From: Mesorhizobium sp. RMAD-H1
Lineage (GTDB): Bacteria > Pseudomonadota > Alphaproteobacteria > Rhizobiales > Rhizobiaceae
Assembly (NCBI RefSeq): GCF_014191375.1
Contig: NZ_JACHWN010000009.1
Span: forward strand, 124,001 to 188,000
DNA: 64,000 nucleotides
Direction of reading: 5' to 3'
Part shown: positions 33,651 through 45,369 of the stretch, one piece after another
Layout of the letters: every line of letters begins with the position of its first letter
Position numbering within the stretch: position 1 is the stretch's first letter
The notes under the pieces: model-generated
Told to the model about the DNA's origin: nothing
Seen by the model: only the letters and a program-made list of their open reading frames with translations
The model's database searches: none
Translations under genes and position numbers: made by a program

Positions 33651-33999
33651 TGACCTGTTCCTTTTAAGTGCCGGAAACCCCTCCGGACATGATGGGAGAT
33701 TAAGCCCCACAAGCTGAATAAACGCCGAAAGCGGCGTTCATCTGGCGTTCAGCGATGCCCACAGCAAAATTCACGCCGTCATGCGGGTGTGTGTGCGCCA
33801 TTCCCTTGAAATCATGAAATTACGTTACCAAATCATGGGCTGCAGCCGCCATAAGGGGCTGCTGGCCCAAGAGAATTTGCCGATGAACGGGAATTCTCAG
33901 ATTTTGAATGCGCATCGGGCTTTCCAAAAATCGATATCGATTTTCGGGCCGATGCCGGGGGCTAAAACGCAAATTGTCGCTCTGAAGGAGGGCTTAACC
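33651..33999. other. Divergent upstream region of the periplasmic protein and hsp20 genes
   Basis: It holds a hairpin AACGCCG-AAAG-CGGCGTT near 33722–33740, a CTTGAAA box (33805–33811) that could be a heat-shock sigma-32-type -35 element, and the structured hsp20 leader. Confidence 0.5.
33900..33999 (+). promoter_or_regulatory. ROSE-like RNA thermometer in the hsp20 leader
   Basis: Just before the start codon, TCGCTCT-GA-AGGAGG puts a U(U/C)GCU element opposite the Shine–Dalgarno with a G·G mismatch, the conserved feature of ROSE thermometers of rhizobial small heat-shock genes. Upstream is a further palindrome around ATCGATATCGAT (33932–33943). Temperature-dependent opening of the ribosome site is inferred. 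Confidence 0.55.
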
Positions 34000-34470
34000 A
34001 TGCGTCACGTTGATTTTTCACCGCTCTATCGTTCCACCGTCGGCTTTGACCGGCTTTTCACCATGCTTGATTCGCTCGCGCAGCCTGAAGGCGCGCAGAC
34101 CTATCCGCCCTATAATATCGAGCGGACGGGCGAGAATGCCTATCGCATCACGATGGCCGTTGCCGGTTTCTCGGAGGACGAGATCGAGATCGAGGCGCAC
34201 CGCAACCAGCTGACCATCAAAGGCCAGAAGGCCGAAGAAAATGCCGGCAAGGACACCGAAGTGCTCTATCGCGGCATCGCGTCGCGTGCCTTTGAGCGTC
34301 GCTTCCAGCTCGCCGACTTCGTCGAGGTCAGCGGTGCCAGCCTGAAGAACGGGCTGCTGCATATCGATCTGAAGCGCGAGATTCCTGAGAATCTGAAGCC
34401 GCGCAAGATCGCCGTGGCGGCCGTTTCTTCCGAGAAAGCCAAGCAGATCGAGACCAAGGCCGCGGAATAA
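34000..34470 (+). CDS. Small heat-shock protein Hsp20 (IbpA-like)
   Basis: 156 aa from ATG 34000, AGGAGG at 33986–33991. The N-terminus DFSPLYRSTVGFDRLFTMLD and the alpha-crystallin domain YPPYNIERTGENAYRITMAVAGF ... RGIASRAFERRFQLADFVEV ... ASLKNGLLHIDLKREIPE are those of class A rhizobial sHsps. It forms oligomers that hold unfolded proteins. It is monocistronic, ending at a strong terminator, and is probably heat-controlled by its leader. Confidence 0.95.
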   Translation: MRHVDFSPLYRSTVGFDRLFTMLDSLAQPEGAQTYPPYNIERTGENAYRITMAVAGFSEDEIEIEAHRNQLTIKGQKAEENAGKDTEVLYRGIASRAFERRFQLADFVEVSGASLKNGLLHIDLKREIPENLKPRKIAVAAVSSEKAKQIETKAAE

Positions 34471-34493
34471 TCGTTTCTACTCTCAGATATGAG

Positions 34494-34518
34494 AACGGCG
34501 CCTTCGGGCGCCGTTTTT
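34494..34518. terminator. Intrinsic terminator between hsp20 and ltaE
   Basis: A 9-bp stem AACGGCGCC-TTCG-GGCGCCGTT with a UUCG tetraloop is followed by a T run. The two genes converge here, so it may serve both. Confidence 0.88.
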
Positions 34519-34520
34519 GT

Positions 34521-35570
34521 TCAGGCGATCAGTTCGCCGAACCTGTCCACTTCTTCTTCCGAAGTGGCGAAACTCGTCACGAAGCGGGTAAAAATCTCTC
34601 CCTCCTCGACGCGGTCCATCTCAGAATGCGGCGGGTTCCAGTCGTAGAAGACGGCTCCCTCGAGATGCAGCTTCTCACTGACACTCTTCTTCATGATGGC
34701 GAAGACTTCGTTTGCCTGCGGAGCCCAGGCCAGGCGGATGCGCTCGGATGCGCGTATGTGGCCGGCGAGCCGTGCCGCCATCGCGTTGGCGTGGGTGGCG
34801 AGCTCGAGCCAGAGATCGCCATCAAGATAGGCGTCGAACTGGGCGGCGATGAAGCGGGTCTTGGAGAAAAGCTGCGCGGCGCGCTTGCGGATGAATGGCA
34901 GGTCCTTGGCATGTGAGGGGTCCATGAACACCAGCGCCTCGGCGCACCAGCAGCCATTCTTGGTGCCGCCGAAGGAGACGATGTCCACGCCTTGCCGCCA
35001 GGTCATGTCCGCCGGCGAGACCCCCAGCGAAACGAGCGCATTGGCGAAGCGCGCGCCATCCATGTGCAAGGGCAGGCCGTGGTCGCGGCAAATGGCGGAG
35101 ATGCCGGCAATATCAGCCAGGCTGTAGAGCGTGCCGACTTCGGTGGCCTGGGTAATGGAGACCGCCATCGGCTGGCCGGCATGGATGAAAGCCGGGTTGA
35201 AGCGCTTCAGTTCCCGTTTCAGATTGACGGGATCAATGCGCCCGAGCGGGCCGTCTACCGGATGCAGGCGCGCGCCGCCGGTGAAATATTCGGGGGCGCC
35301 GCATTCATCCTCGATGGCGTGGGCCTCGCGATGGCAGAAGGAGACGCCGCCCGGACGGTTGACGCTCGCTAGCGCCAGGGAATTGGCCGCGGTGCCGGTT
35401 GCCACGAAGAACACGGCGACCTCGCGCTCGAAGATCTCATTGAAGCGCTTTTCCACGGCACGGTCGAGATCGCTTGCGCCATAGGAGGCGGCAAAACCGC
35501 CTGCATGGCGGGTCAGGCTCTCGGCGATTTTGGGATGGGCACCCGCCCAGTTATCGGATGCGAAATTCAT
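34521..35570 (-). CDS. ltaE: Low-specificity threonine aldolase
   Basis: 349 aa PLP-dependent fold-type I enzyme. MNFASDNWAGAHPKIAESL and FVATGTAANSLAL begin the family; SFGGTKNG contains the PLP lysine (Lys204) and LHMDGARFANALVSL the Asp that contacts the pyridine ring. The enzyme splits L-threonine or allo-threonine into glycine and acetaldehyde; beta-eliminating relatives exist. It converges on hsp20 over a shared terminator. Confidence 0.88.
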   Translation of the reverse strand: MNFASDNWAGAHPKIAESLTRHAGGFAASYGASDLDRAVEKRFNEIFEREVAVFFVATGTAANSLALASVNRPGGVSFCHREAHAIEDECGAPEYFTGGARLHPVDGPLGRIDPVNLKRELKRFNPAFIHAGQPMAVSITQATEVGTLYSLADIAGISAICRDHGLPLHMDGARFANALVSLGVSPADMTWRQGVDIVSFGGTKNGCWCAEALVFMDPSHAKDLPFIRKRAAQLFSKTRFIAAQFDAYLDGDLWLELATHANAMAARLAGHIRASERIRLAWAPQANEVFAIMKKSVSEKLHLEGAVFYDWNPPHSEMDRVEEGEIFTRFVTSFATSEEEVDRFGELIA

Positions 35571-36142
35571 TCGGTTTCTCCGGATGGCACGTCACGCGGC
35601 CCTTCTTGCACTGCCCCGTGGGCACCTGTCCATAGGAAAGCCGGACCATGCATTCTTCGCATCACGGCGAATGTGCATCGCAAATTGCCTAGAGAATCCC
35701 GCTAGAAAAATGCATAATTTCCCGTGAAAACCCCTATGAGGACAACTTCCGGAACGCGGTTTGTCAAATCACGCAACATTCTTTCGGATAGGGCGATTTT
35801 ATTTTGCTTTTCCATCTTGTGGTGGGGCATAATTTCTGTCATAGAATATAGGACAGCAATGCTGTCATATTTAACCGACTTAATCTCGGATGGAGGTGCA
35901 TAGCCGTCTCTGTCCGGGTTTTGTCGCGGGCAGGTCTGCAGGGCGGACAGGCTGGACGGATGATGGTCCGGCGCCGCCTTGCTGGCGCAAAAGCGCAGAG
36001 AATGCGGGTGAAAGCCACATATCGCCCGCTTCGCAAATGCTCTTGCAGTATATGCCGCATGGACCGCAGGGTGGAATCGACCATATTCCCCCTGATAAGT
36101 AATGACCGCCCCTGAAGGGGCTTGATACAGGAGGAAATGACG
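35571..36142. other. Upstream region of gltB and ltaE
   Basis: No gene is supported over about 570 bp. It contains the palindrome GACAGC-AAT-GCTGTC (35851–35864) with an extra CTGTCATA copy at 35836, and a hairpin GCCCCT-GA-AGGGGC (36108–36121) directly before the gltB ribosome site that could modulate its translation. Confidence 0.5.
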
Positions 36143-39100
36143 ATGACGGAATTGACGCCATCTGTAACGACTGAGCTTGGCCAGGGCGTGCAGAACCGCG
36201 CGGTCAAAACCGCGAAAACGTCACGAACTCCGAAAAAAACAATTCCCACGGGCCTTCCGGCACGCCAGGGGCTTTACGATCCGCGCAACGAGCACGATGC
36301 GTGCGGCGTGGGCTTCATCGCGCATATGAAGGGCGTGAAGTCGCATCAGGTGGTCAATGACGGTCTTCTGATGCTGGAAAATCTCACCCATCGCGGCGCG
36401 GTGGGCGCGGATCCACTGATGGGGGATGGCGCGGGCATACTGGTGCAGATCCCCGACCGCTTCTTCCGCGAGGAAATGGCGGTGCAAGGCGTCGAGCTGC
36501 CGCCCGCCGGGCAATATGCCGTGGGCTATCTCTTCATGCCGCAGGATGCGGAGCTGCGTGGGCATATCGAAACGGTGATCGAGGAAGTGATCGCGGCCGA
36601 AGGCCAGACGCTCATCGGTTTTCGCGATGTTCCGGTCGACAACTCGTCGCTGTCCAAGGCTCCGCATATCGCTGCGACCGAACCCTGTCACCGGCAGGTC
36701 TTCATCGGCCGCAGTCCCAACATTGCGACCGACGATGATTTCGAGCGCCGCCTGTTCGTGCTGCGCAAGGTCATCTCCAACCGCATCTACCAGGAGACGG
36801 ACGGGCGCGACAACGGCTTCTACATCGTGTCGATGTCGTCACGCACCATCGTCTACAAGGGCATGTTCCTGGCCTATCAGGTCGGCGCCTATTACAAGGA
36901 CCTGAAGGATCCGCGCTTCGAGAGCGCGGTGGCACTGGTGCACCAGCGCTTTTCGACCAACACCTTCCCGTCCTGGAAGCTTGCGCACCCCTACCGCATG
37001 GTCGCGCACAATGGCGAGATCAACACGCTGCGCGGCAACGTGAACTGGATGGCGGCGCGGCAGGCCTCGGTCGATTCCGAGCTTTTCGGCAACGACATCT
37101 CCAAGCTGTGGCCGATCTCCTATGAAGGGCAGTCGGATACGGCCTGCTTCGACAACGCGCTGGAATTCCTGTTCCAGGGCGGCTATCCGCTGGCGCATGC
37201 CATGATGATGCTGATCCCCGAGGCATGGTCGGGCAACAAGCTGATGAGCGAGGAGCGCAAGGCGTTCTACGAATATCACGCGGCGCTGATGGAGCCTTGG
37301 GATGGCCCAGCGGCCGTCGCCTTCACCGATGGCCGGCAGATCGGCGCCACGCTCGACCGCAACGGCCTGCGGCCGGCCCGCTACATCGTCACCGACGACG
37401 ATTTCGTCATCATGGCGTCGGAAGCGGGCGTCCTGCCGGTCGACGAAAAGAAGATCGTCAAGAAGTGGCGTCTGCAGCCGGGTCGCATGCTGCTCATAGA
37501 CATGGAAGAGGGGCGCATCGTCTCGGATGAGGAGATCAAGTCCGAGATCGCCCAGCGTCACCCCTACAAGCAGTGGCTGAAAAACACGCAGCTCATCCTG
37601 GAGGATCTGAGCCCGGTGGAGCCGCGCGCCCTGCGCAAGGATGTGAGTCTCCTCGACAGGCAGCAGACCTTCGGCTACACGCAGGAGGACACAAAGATCC
37701 TCATGGCGCCGATGGCGACCACGGGGCAGGAGGCCATCGGCTCGATGGGCACCGACACGCCGATTTCGGCGATGTCGGACAAGTCGAAGCTGCTCTACAC
37801 CTATTTCAAGCAGAATTTCGCGCAGGTGACGAACCCGCCCATCGATCCGATCCGCGAGGAGCTGGTGATGAGCCTCGTCTCGTTCATCGGCCCGCGCCCG
37901 AACATTTTCGATCTGGTGGGTACCTCGCGGCGCAAGCGCCTCGAAGTGCGCCAGCCGATCCTGACCAATGGCGATCTCGAAAAGATCCGCTCCATCGGCC
38001 ATACCGAGGACCGGTTCGACACCAAGACGCTCGACATCACCTATAATACGGGCGAGGGCCCGGCGGGCATGCATGGCGCGATCGAGCGCCTTTGCGACCG
38101 CGCGGAAGCGGCGGTTCACGGCGGCTACAACATCATCATCCTGTCGGACCGCCAGGTCGGGCCGGACCGCATCCCGATCCCGGCGCTGCTGGCGACGGCG
38201 GCGGTTCACCATCACCTGATCCGCAAGGGCCTGAGGACTTCGGTCGGTCTCGTGGTGGAATCGGGCGAGCCGCGCGAGGTGCATCATTTCTGCTGCCTGG
38301 CGGGCTATGGCGCCGAGGCGATCAACCCCTATCTCGCCTTCGATACGCTGCTCGACATGCACCGGCGCCGCGAGTTTCCGCCGGAGGTCGACGCGCATGA
38401 GGTCGTCTATCGCTACATCAAGTCGATCGGCAAGGGCATCCTCAAGGTCATGTCCAAGATGGGCATCTCGACCTACCAGTCCTATTGCGGAGCGCAGATC
38501 TTCGATGCGGTCGGGCTGAAGTCGGCGTTCGTCGACAAGTTCTTCTTCGGTACGGCGACCACGATCGAGGGCGTCGGGCTGGAGGAGATCGCCGAGGAGA
38601 CGGTGCGCCGTCATACCGATGCGTTCAGCAACGACCCGGTCCTCCTGACCTCGCTCGATGTCGGCGGCGAATACGCCTACCGTATACGCGGAGAAGCCCA
38701 TCAGTGGACGCCCGATGCTGTGGCCAAGCTGCAGCATGCAGTGCGCACGGAAAATCCGAAGACGTTCAAGGAATATTCCGATCTGATCAACGGCCGGTCG
38801 GCAATGGCGAAGACCATCCGCGGCCTGTTCCACATCAAGTCCGCCGAGGAGCGCGGGCGGAAGCCCGTGCCGCTGGAGGAGGTGGAGCCGGCGAAGGAGA
38901 TCGTCAAGCGCTTCTCGACCGGGGCGATGTCATTCGGCTCGATCTCCAGAGAAGCGCATACGACGCTCGCCATCGCCATGAACCAGATTGGCGGCAAGTC
39001 GAACACCGGCGAGGGCGGCGAGGAGCCGGACCGTTTCTATCCGCTGCCCAACGGCAAGCCGAACCCCGAGCGCTCCGCGATCAAGCAGGTGGCGTCGGGC

Positions 39101-40888
39101 CGTTTCGGCGTGACGACGGAATATCTCGTCAACTCCGACGTGATGCAGATCAAGGTGGCGCAGGGGGCGAAGCCCGGCGAGGGCGGCCAGCTGCCCGGCC
39201 ACAAGGTGGATGCGACCATCGCCAAGACGCGTCACTCGACGCCGGGCGTCGGCCTTATCTCGCCGCCGCCGCACCATGACATCTACTCCATCGAGGATCT
39301 GGCGCAGCTCATCTATGACCTGAAGAACGTCAATCCGGCGGCGGATGTCTCCGTCAAGCTGGTGTCGGAAGTGGGCGTAGGCACGGTCGCGGCGGGGGTC
39401 GCCAAGGCGCGCGCCGACCACATCACCATCGCCGGTTATGATGGCGGCACGGGCGCTTCGCCGCTCACCTCGCTGAAACATGCCGGCTCACCATGGGAGA
39501 TGGGGCTTGCCGAAACGCACCAGACGCTGGTGCTGAACGGCCTGCGTTCGCGCGTGGCATTGCAGGTCGATGGCGGGCTTCGCACGGGCCGCGACGTCAT
39601 CATCGGCGCGCTGCTGGGTGCGGATGAGTTCGGCTTCTCCACCGCGCCGCTCATCGCGGCGGGCTGCATCATGATGCGCAAATGCCATCTGAACACCTGC
39701 CCCGTGGGTGTTGCGACGCAGGACCCGGTCTTGCGCAAGCGCTTCAAGGGTACGCCGGAGCATGTCATCAACTTCTTCTTCTATCTGGCGGAAGAGGTGC
39801 GCGCGTTCCTGGCGGAGATGGGCTACACCAGGCTCGAAGAGATCATCGGCGAGACCGATCTTCTTGAAAAGCAGGGGATGATCGACCATTGGAAGGCGCG
39901 CGGCCTCGATTTCAGCCGCATCTTCTACAAGCCGGAAGCGCCCAAGGATAAAATCCGCTGGACCGAGCGCCAGCATCATCCGATCGAGGACGTGCTCGAC
40001 CGCAAGCTGATCGAGCTCGCGAAGCCGGCGCTCGAGAACAGGACGCCTGTCAAGATCGATCTGCCGATCAAGAATGTGGACCGTTCGGTGGGCGCGATGC
40101 TCTCCGGCGAGGTGGCCAAGCGCTATCGCCACAAGGGGCTTCCGGAGGACACGATCTCCATCACGCTGCGCGGTACGGCCGGGCAGTCCTTCGGGGCGTT
40201 CCTGGCGCATGGCATCTCGATTGATCTCATCGGCGACGGCAATGATTATGTCGGCAAGGGGCTGTCGGGCGGCATCATCACCATCCGCCCGCCGGAAGAC
40301 GCGAAAATCGTCGCGGCGGAATCGATCATTGCCGGCAACACCGCGCTCTATGGCGCGGTCGAGGGGGAGGCCTATTTCAGCGGCGTCGTCGGCGAGCGCT
40401 TCGCCGTGCGCAATTCCGGCGCGGTGGCGGTGGTCGAGGGCGTGGGCGACCATGGCTGCGAGTATATGACCGGCGGCGTGGTGGTTGTCATCGGCCAGAC
40501 GGGCCGCAACTTCGCGGCGGGCATGTCCGGCGGCGTCGCCTATGTGCTCGACGAAGCGGGTGATTTCGCGCAGCGCTGCAACATGGCGATGGTCGAGCTG
40601 GAGCCGGTGCCGGAAGAGGACGACATCCTCGAAAAGCTGCACCATCACGGCGGCGATCTTATGCACAAGGGCCGGGTCGACGTTTCAGCCAATATGACGC
40701 ATCATGACGAGGAGCGTCTGGTCCAGCTGATCTCGAACCATCTGCACTATACGGGTTCCGCGCGCGCCAAGGACATTCTCGACAATTGGGAAACCTACCG
40801 CCCGAAATTCGTGAAGGTCATGCCGGTGGAATACCGCCGCGCGCTCGAGGAAATGGAGCGCATGCGGGTCGGCATCGCAGCGGAGTAA
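36143..40888 (+). CDS. gltB: Glutamate synthase (NADPH) large subunit
   Basis: 1581 aa from ATG 36143 (AGGAGG at 36129–36134). After a 53-residue propeptide, Cys54 (DACGVGF) becomes the N-terminal nucleophile of the class II glutaminase domain. The central and FMN synthase domains follow, with the [3Fe-4S] cysteines 1175, 1181 and 1186 ([13 protein letters not shown]), and a C-terminal GxGxG beta-helix. Ammonia from glutamine is channelled to 2-oxoglutarate with electrons from GltD. gltD follows after 128 bp. Confidence 0.97.
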   Translation: MTELTPSVTTELGQGVQNRAVKTAKTSRTPKKTIPTGLPARQGLYDPRNEHDACGVGFIAHMKGVKSHQVVNDGLLMLENLTHRGAVGADPLMGDGAGILVQIPDRFFREEMAVQGVELPPAGQYAVGYLFMPQDAELRGHIETVIEEVIAAEGQTLIGFRDVPVDNSSLSKAPHIAATEPCHRQVFIGRSPNIATDDDFERRLFVLRKVISNRIYQETDGRDNGFYIVSMSSRTIVYKGMFLAYQVGAYYKDLKDPRFESAVALVHQRFSTNTFPSWKLAHPYRMVAHNGEINTLRGNVNWMAARQASVDSELFGNDISKLWPISYEGQSDTACFDNALEFLFQGGYPLAHAMMMLIPEAWSGNKLMSEERKAFYEYHAALMEPWDGPAAVAFTDGRQIGATLDRNGLRPARYIVTDDDFVIMASEAGVLPVDEKKIVKKWRLQPGRMLLIDMEEGRIVSDEEIKSEIAQRHPYKQWLKNTQLILEDLSPVEPRALRKDVSLLDRQQTFGYTQEDTKILMAPMATTGQEAIGSMGTDTPISAMSDKSKLLYTYFKQNFAQVTNPPIDPIREELVMSLVSFIGPRPNIFDLVGTSRRKRLEVRQPILTNGDLEKIRSIGHTEDRFDTKTLDITYNTGEGPAGMHGAIERLCDRAEAAVHGGYNIIILSDRQVGPDRIPIPALLATAAVHHHLIRKGLRTSVGLVVESGEPREVHHFCCLAGYGAEAINPYLAFDTLLDMHRRREFPPEVDAHEVVYRYIKSIGKGILKVMSKMGISTYQSYCGAQIFDAVGLKSAFVDKFFFGTATTIEGVGLEEIAEETVRRHTDAFSNDPVLLTSLDVGGEYAYRIRGEAHQWTPDAVAKLQHAVRTENPKTFKEYSDLINGRSAMAKTIRGLFHIKSAEERGRKPVPLEEVEPAKEIVKRFSTGAMSFGSISREAHTTLAIAMNQIGGKSNTGEGGEEPDRFYPLPNGKPNPERSAIKQVASGRFGVTTEYLVNSDVMQIKVAQGAKPGEGGQLPGHKVDATIAKTRHSTPGVGLISPPPHHDIYSIEDLAQLIYDLKNVNPAADVSVKLVSEVGVGTVAAGVAKARADHITIAGYDGGTGASPLTSLKHAGSPWEMGLAETHQTLVLNGLRSRVALQVDGGLRTGRDVIIGALLGADEFGFSTAPLIAAGCIMMRKCHLNTCPVGVATQDPVLRKRFKGTPEHVINFFFYLAEEVRAFLAEMGYTRLEEIIGETDLLEKQGMIDHWKARGLDFSRIFYKPEAPKDKIRWTERQHHPIEDVLDRKLIELAKPALENRTPVKIDLPIKNVDRSVGAMLSGEVAKRYRHKGLPEDTISITLRGTAGQSFGAFLAHGISIDLIGDGNDYVGKGLSGGIITIRPPEDAKIVAAESIIAGNTALYGAVEGEAYFSGVVGERFAVRNSGAVAVVEGVGDHGCEYMTGGVVVVIGQTGRNFAAGMSGGVAYVLDEAGDFAQRCNMAMVELEPVPEEDDILEKLHHHGGDLMHKGRVDVSANMTHHDEERLVQLISNHLHYTGSARAKDILDNWETYRPKFVKVMPVEYRRALEEMERMRVGIAAE

Positions 40889-41016
40889 TCATCAATACAC
40901 GCGTGTCCGTGAAGCCCGGCTTCGGCCGGCTTCCGGCGCGGGAGTTCAAAACCGCCGGTTCGCCGCCATTCGAAGCGGGAACCGCGCGACCTCGACAGCG
41001 AGGGGAGAAAAGGTTC

Positions 41017-42471
41017 ATGGGTAAGGTTACAGGTTTTCTGGAAATCGACCGGCAGGTGGCGAAGTATCAGCCGGCCTCCGACCGCATCCGGCATTTTCGC
41101 GAGTTCACCATTCCGATGACGGATGGCGAGGTGCGCAAGCAGGCGGCGCGATGCATGGATTGTGGCATTCCCTATTGCCACGGGCCGACGGGCTGCCCCG
41201 TTCACAACCAGATCCCGGATTGGAACGACCTCGTCTATAATGACAATTGGGAGGAGGCGATCCGCAACCTCCACTCGACCAACAACTTCCCGGAATTCAC
41301 CGGCCGCATCTGCCCCGCGCCCTGCGAGGAGGCCTGCACGCTGAACCTGGAAGACGTGCCTGTTACCATCAAGACGATCGAGCAGGCGATCGCCGACAAG
41401 GCTTATGAGATGGGCTATGTCGTGCCGCAGCCTTCGGCGGTCAAGACGGGCAGACAAGTCGCGATCATCGGCTCCGGTCCGGCGGGTCTGGCGGCGGCGC
41501 AGCAGCTTGGCCGCGCGGGACACGAGGTGCATGTCTATGAGCGCGAAAGCCGTCCCGGCGGCCTGCTGCGCTACGGCATTCCCGATTTCAAGATGGAGAA
41601 GCATTATATCGACCGGCGCGTGGCGCAGATGCAGGGCGAGGGCGTCACCTTCTTCTGCGGCGTCAATGTGGGCGTCGACAAGCCGATCAGGGAACTCATC
41701 GATGGATATGATGCGGTTCTCTATTGCGGCGGCTCGGAGACGCCGCGTCCGGCGGGCATTCCCGGCGCGGATCTCGAGGGCGTTCACAATGCGATGAACT
41801 ATCTCGTCCAGCAGAACCGCCGCATCGGGCGCGAGAACATCGACTCGGTCGCATGGCCCTCCGCGCCGATCCTCGCGGGCGGCAAGCACGTCGTCGTGGT
41901 CGGCGGCGGCGACACGGCGTCTGACTGCGTGGGAACGGCGTTCCGGCAGGGCGCGGTGAAGGTGACCCAGCTCGATATCCGCCCGCAGCCGCCGGAGAAG
42001 GAAGACAAGCTCACCGTCTGGCCCTACTGGGCAACCAAGATGCGCGTTTCCTCAAGCCAGGCGGAAGGGGCGGAGCGCGAGTTTCAGGTGGCGACGCTCG
42101 AATTCATCGGCGAGGAGGGCAGGCTCACCCATGTGCGGTGCTGCGAGGTCGACGAGCGCCGCAAGCCGATCGAAGGCACGGAATTCTTCATCAAGGCGGA
42201 TCTAGCCTTCATCGCGATCGGTTTTTCCGGTCCGCTTGAGGACGCCTTGGTGAAGGAACTGGACGGCGAACTGAAAATCTCCACCGACCGGCGCGGAAAC
42301 CGCTCGGTGGAGGCAAATGACCGCGATTATCGCACCAGCGTCGACAAGGTGTTTGCGGCAGGCGACGTGCGCCGCGGTCAGTCGCTGGTGGTCTGGGCGA
42401 TCCGCGAAGGCCGCCAGGCCGCGCGCGCCGTGGACGAATATCTGATGGGCTCTTCCGTCCTGCCACGGTAA
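41017..42471 (+). CDS. gltD: Glutamate synthase small subunit
   Basis: 484 aa from ATG 41017 (GAGGGGAG upstream). N-terminal cysteine clusters [15 protein letters not shown] and [12 protein letters not shown] bind the [4Fe-4S] centres; [13 protein letters not shown] is the FAD site and [12 protein letters not shown] the NADPH site. It oxidises NADPH and passes electrons to GltB for glutamate synthesis. It is co-directional with gltB and followed by a hairpin. Confidence 0.96.
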   Translation: MGKVTGFLEIDRQVAKYQPASDRIRHFREFTIPMTDGEVRKQAARCMDCGIPYCHGPTGCPVHNQIPDWNDLVYNDNWEEAIRNLHSTNNFPEFTGRICPAPCEEACTLNLEDVPVTIKTIEQAIADKAYEMGYVVPQPSAVKTGRQVAIIGSGPAGLAAAQQLGRAGHEVHVYERESRPGGLLRYGIPDFKMEKHYIDRRVAQMQGEGVTFFCGVNVGVDKPIRELIDGYDAVLYCGGSETPRPAGIPGADLEGVHNAMNYLVQQNRRIGRENIDSVAWPSAPILAGGKHVVVVGGGDTASDCVGTAFRQGAVKVTQLDIRPQPPEKEDKLTVWPYWATKMRVSSSQAEGAEREFQVATLEFIGEEGRLTHVRCCEVDERRKPIEGTEFFIKADLAFIAIGFSGPLEDALVKELDGELKISTDRRGNRSVEANDRDYRTSVDKVFAAGDVRRGQSLVVWAIREGRQAARAVDEYLMGSSVLPR

Positions 42472-42486
42472 GTGGCCGGGAGCGCC

Positions 42487-42511
42487 GCACCCGCTCATGC
42501 GGAGCGGGTGC
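42487..42511. terminator. Hairpin terminator between gltD and the DUF459 gene
   Basis: A 9-bp stem GCACCCGCT/AGCGGGTGC with a 7-nt loop lies between convergent genes, 15 bp after the gltD stop. Confidence 0.65.
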
Positions 42512-42520
42512 CTGGGTCCC

Positions 42521-43789
42521 CTATCGGGGCGTGGTGCCGGTTGTGGTGTTGTCCGTCGGGACCGGCTGTTTTGCCGTCAGCGTCGGCTTGCGCGGCCAGG
42601 TGAAATCGTCGGCGCGTCCAGGCTGAGGCTTCGCCGCGACACCGTCGATGACGAGAAGATCGCGGGCGGATTTGATCGGGGCGGGCGTCTTGCCGAGCTG
42701 GGCCCCGAGCAATTCGTTGCTGCCTTCCAGATCCAGATCCCTGAGGCTGACCGGCGCGATGCGGTCGATCTTCGCCGGGATCTTGGCTGTCTCAGGCTGA
42801 GGCTGCGGGAGATCGTCGGGCTTTGCCGTGGCATCCGGCGACAGGGCACCGCCCAACATCTGCCGCAGCGGCTTTTCGGCATAGAAGGCGAGCTTGCGTT
42901 TGCCGGCCTGCGTGATGTTGATGCCGTCATTGGCGCGCAGCCGCGCCGTCTGGCCATTGATGTCGAAACCTGACAAGGCGAAGTTGCCGGATTCATCGAC
43001 AAAGCCGTCCCAGACATCTGCGAAGCTGCCTCCGGCCTTTTCGGTGGCGTTCCGGTAGATCTCGTTAAAGGCGAGAATGTCCTGCGACATGCCGCGCGGC
43101 TTGAAAGGCGGCTGGCCGACCCAGACGAGAGGATAGCCTGCTTTCCTGATCGTATTGACGAAATTGTCGACCCGCCTGGTGTATTCCGTGGTCCAATCAG
43201 GGGTACGCGCATCATAGGATGCGCCTTTCATCGTGATCGGCTGGCGGTCATTGGCGCCGATCATGACGACGACGGCTGCCGGCTTCTCTTCGTCGAGAAT
43301 GCCGTTGATATTGGCCTGCCAATCGTAATGGTCGGTTCGCACGAAGCCCGATGAGCCGTTGGTCCGGCTCACCACGCGCACATTGGGGTTCTGCGCAAGC
43401 GCTTCCTCAAGGCCTTCGGCAAGGCCCCCACCGATGAAATCGCCGACCACCAGTACGATTTTCGCATCCGGCTTCTTTTCGACCGGCGGCGGTGCGGGAG
43501 GGCGCGACGGCGCATCTGCGACGACCGGCGCACGCGAACGCGTGGAGCCGCCGGAATCGGACTGGCGCCGGGAAGAGGGCTTTGAAGGCCGCATGGTCCT
43601 GCGGGGCGGCGGTTCGTAATAATAATAGTCGGGTGGCGCTTCCCGCCTGCCGAAGAGCATATCGAGCAGCGTCTTCGGCCTTCCTTGCGCCGCGGCATCA
43701 GGCACGATCGCGACAATGACCATGGCAGCCGCCGGCAAAAGTGCCAGCAGCTTTCCAAACGCTGCAGCCGGATTGGCAGTACGCTTCAC
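42521..43789 (-). CDS. DUF459 / SGNH-hydrolase-family periplasmic protein
   Basis: 422 aa with a signal peptide ([21 protein letters not shown]), a Tyr/Pro/Arg-rich linker, then a DUF459 SGNH-like domain: [16 protein letters not shown] (block I, Asp-containing variant of GDSL), [13 protein letters not shown] (block III) and [17 protein letters not shown] (block V region). The usual catalytic Ser of GDSL is not obvious in GDFIGG, so activity is uncertain. Family members are predicted to act on cell-envelope polymers. It converges on gltD. Confidence 0.78.
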   Translation of the reverse strand: MKRTANPAAAFGKLLALLPAAAMVIVAIVPDAAAQGRPKTLLDMLFGRREAPPDYYYYEPPPRRTMRPSKPSSRRQSDSGGSTRSRAPVVADAPSRPPAPPPVEKKPDAKIVLVVGDFIGGGLAEGLEEALAQNPNVRVVSRTNGSSGFVRTDHYDWQANINGILDEEKPAAVVVMIGANDRQPITMKGASYDARTPDWTTEYTRRVDNFVNTIRKAGYPLVWVGQPPFKPRGMSQDILAFNEIYRNATEKAGGSFADVWDGFVDESGNFALSGFDINGQTARLRANDGINITQAGKRKLAFYAEKPLRQMLGGALSPDATAKPDDLPQPQPETAKIPAKIDRIAPVSLRDLDLEGSNELLGAQLGKTPAPIKSARDLLVIDGVAAKPQPGRADDFTWPRKPTLTAKQPVPTDNTTTGTTPR

Positions 43790-43869
43790 ACCCGTTCCTC
43801 AAGCCAAAAGCCCTTCCACGCCATTTCAGCGCAGAAGAGCCTCTTTGTCACGCAATTCCGCAGACCGAC

Positions 43870-45108
43870 CTAGCGCCGGCGCAGGATCGAGAGCACTTCC
43901 TTGCTCGGATGCCCGTCCGGTTCAAGACCGTTGCGCTTCTGGAACGCCTCGATGGCCTTGCGCGAACTGGAGCCGATCTTGCCGTCGATATTGCCGTCAT
44001 AATAGCCCAGCACCTGAAGATGCTGCTGCAGTTCCTGCCGCTCCTGCATGGAGATCGGCGTGAAGGGGCGGTTCCAGTCCCGCACCAGACCGGGATAGCC
44101 GGCGATCCGGTCGGCCAGGAGCCCAACACCGAGCGCATATTTATCAGCATTGTTATAGCGCTTGAGGACGAAGAAGTTCTTGGTCATCAGGAAAGCCGGG
44201 CCCTGGCGGCCATCGGGCACCTTCAGTGTCGCCTTCTCCGATGGATAGGGGAAGGGCTTGCCATTTGCACGCACCACGCCCAGCCTCTCCCATTCGGCGA
44301 GCGTAAGGGAACCGGAGGGGAATTTGCGCCCGGCGGGCAGGACGACTTCGTAGCCCCAGGTCCGGCCCGGCTGCCAGCCATTCCGTTTCAGGAGATTGGC
44401 TGCCGTGGCCAGCGCATCCGGCACGGAGGTCCAGATATCGCGCCTGCCGTTCCCGTCCATGTCGACCGCATAGGCCTGGTAGCTGGTCGGGATGAACTGG
44501 GTATGGCCGAGGGCGCCTGCCCAGGAGCCGGTCAGATGGCTGCGATCGATATCACCGGTCTGCAGGATCTTCATAGCGGCGATCAGCTGCGTGCGGGCAT
44601 ATTTGGCGCGCGCCCTGTCGGCATAGGCGAGCGTCGCCAGCGACCGGATCGCATCGCGCATGACGTCGTCGCGCTTGAGGATCTCGCCGTAATTGGTTTC
44701 CATCGACCAGATGGCGAGCAGAATGCTGCGCTGAACGCCGAAGCTCTTCTCGATGCGCGCCAGCCATCCGTTCCACTGGCGGGCCATGGCCTGCCCGGTC
44801 GCAATCGAATGTTCGTTGACGCGATTATCGATATAGTCCCAGACCGGCGCGGTGAATTCCGGCTGATAACGGGCTTTCTGCAGCACTTCCGGATCGGGCG
44901 CGGTAACGCCGGCAAAAGCGCGATTGAAGGTTGTCGACGAAACGCCGCTTTTGAGGGCGACCGAGCGGAAATCGGCGATCCAGCGCTGGAACTTTGCGTC
45001 GGCAAACGCGTTGGCTGTCGTCAGTGCAGACAGCAATGCTGCAGTGGCAGCTATTTTCGCGAGCGTTTTTCCGATCCGCGCGATCGAAACGGGGCGCGTT
45101 CGAATCAT
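43870..45108 (-). CDS. Lytic murein transglycosylase (MltB/SLT_2 type) with a peptidoglycan-binding domain
   Basis: 412 aa from ATG 45108 (AAGGAG upstream). A signal peptide (to about ANAFA, residue 36) precedes the SLT_2 catalytic domain: Glu137 in IWSMETNYG, SWAGALGHTQFIPTSY, and DMDGNGRRDIW. The C-terminal PG_binding_1 domain is LQQHLQVLGYYDGNIDGKIG. It cleaves the glycan strand to 1,6-anhydro ends in the periplasm. It is divergent from galU. Confidence 0.93.
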   Translation of the reverse strand: MIRTRPVSIARIGKTLAKIAATAALLSALTTANAFADAKFQRWIADFRSVALKSGVSSTTFNRAFAGVTAPDPEVLQKARYQPEFTAPVWDYIDNRVNEHSIATGQAMARQWNGWLARIEKSFGVQRSILLAIWSMETNYGEILKRDDVMRDAIRSLATLAYADRARAKYARTQLIAAMKILQTGDIDRSHLTGSWAGALGHTQFIPTSYQAYAVDMDGNGRRDIWTSVPDALATAANLLKRNGWQPGRTWGYEVVLPAGRKFPSGSLTLAEWERLGVVRANGKPFPYPSEKATLKVPDGRQGPAFLMTKNFFVLKRYNNADKYALGVGLLADRIAGYPGLVRDWNRPFTPISMQERQELQQHLQVLGYYDGNIDGKIGSSSRKAIEAFQKRNGLEPDGHPSKEVLSILRRR

Positions 45109-45369
45109 GCTTTTCTCCTTGAAAGTCTGCAATCCCTTCCTGCAGACTGGAAAAGTACCCGTTTGAGGTTAGCATTTAGTTTACCATGCACCTGCCGTTC
45201 GCCAAGAGGTGGTCACCGGAGCGGATCAACCGGCATTTTACGCCGCGACACGCAACGTGATTGGCAATCCGGCTGCGTTAGGCATTTTTTCCGATGTTCA
45301 CGGCTATATTGCCATTATTGGCTGCAGCTGTAAGCCCTCATTGTTACCTTTGTGGAGTTGGAAAGAGGA

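Noticed and set aside
36839..38833. Long open frame antisense to gltB (664 codons)
   Set aside because: It is the complement of a strongly conserved enzyme in GC-rich DNA; composition is His/Arg/Asp-rich and unlike any protein, with no ribosome site.
43741..45333. Long open frame antisense to the lytic transglycosylase
   Set aside because: The opposite strand carries a complete enzyme with signal peptide and catalytic Glu; the antisense frame is compositional noise.
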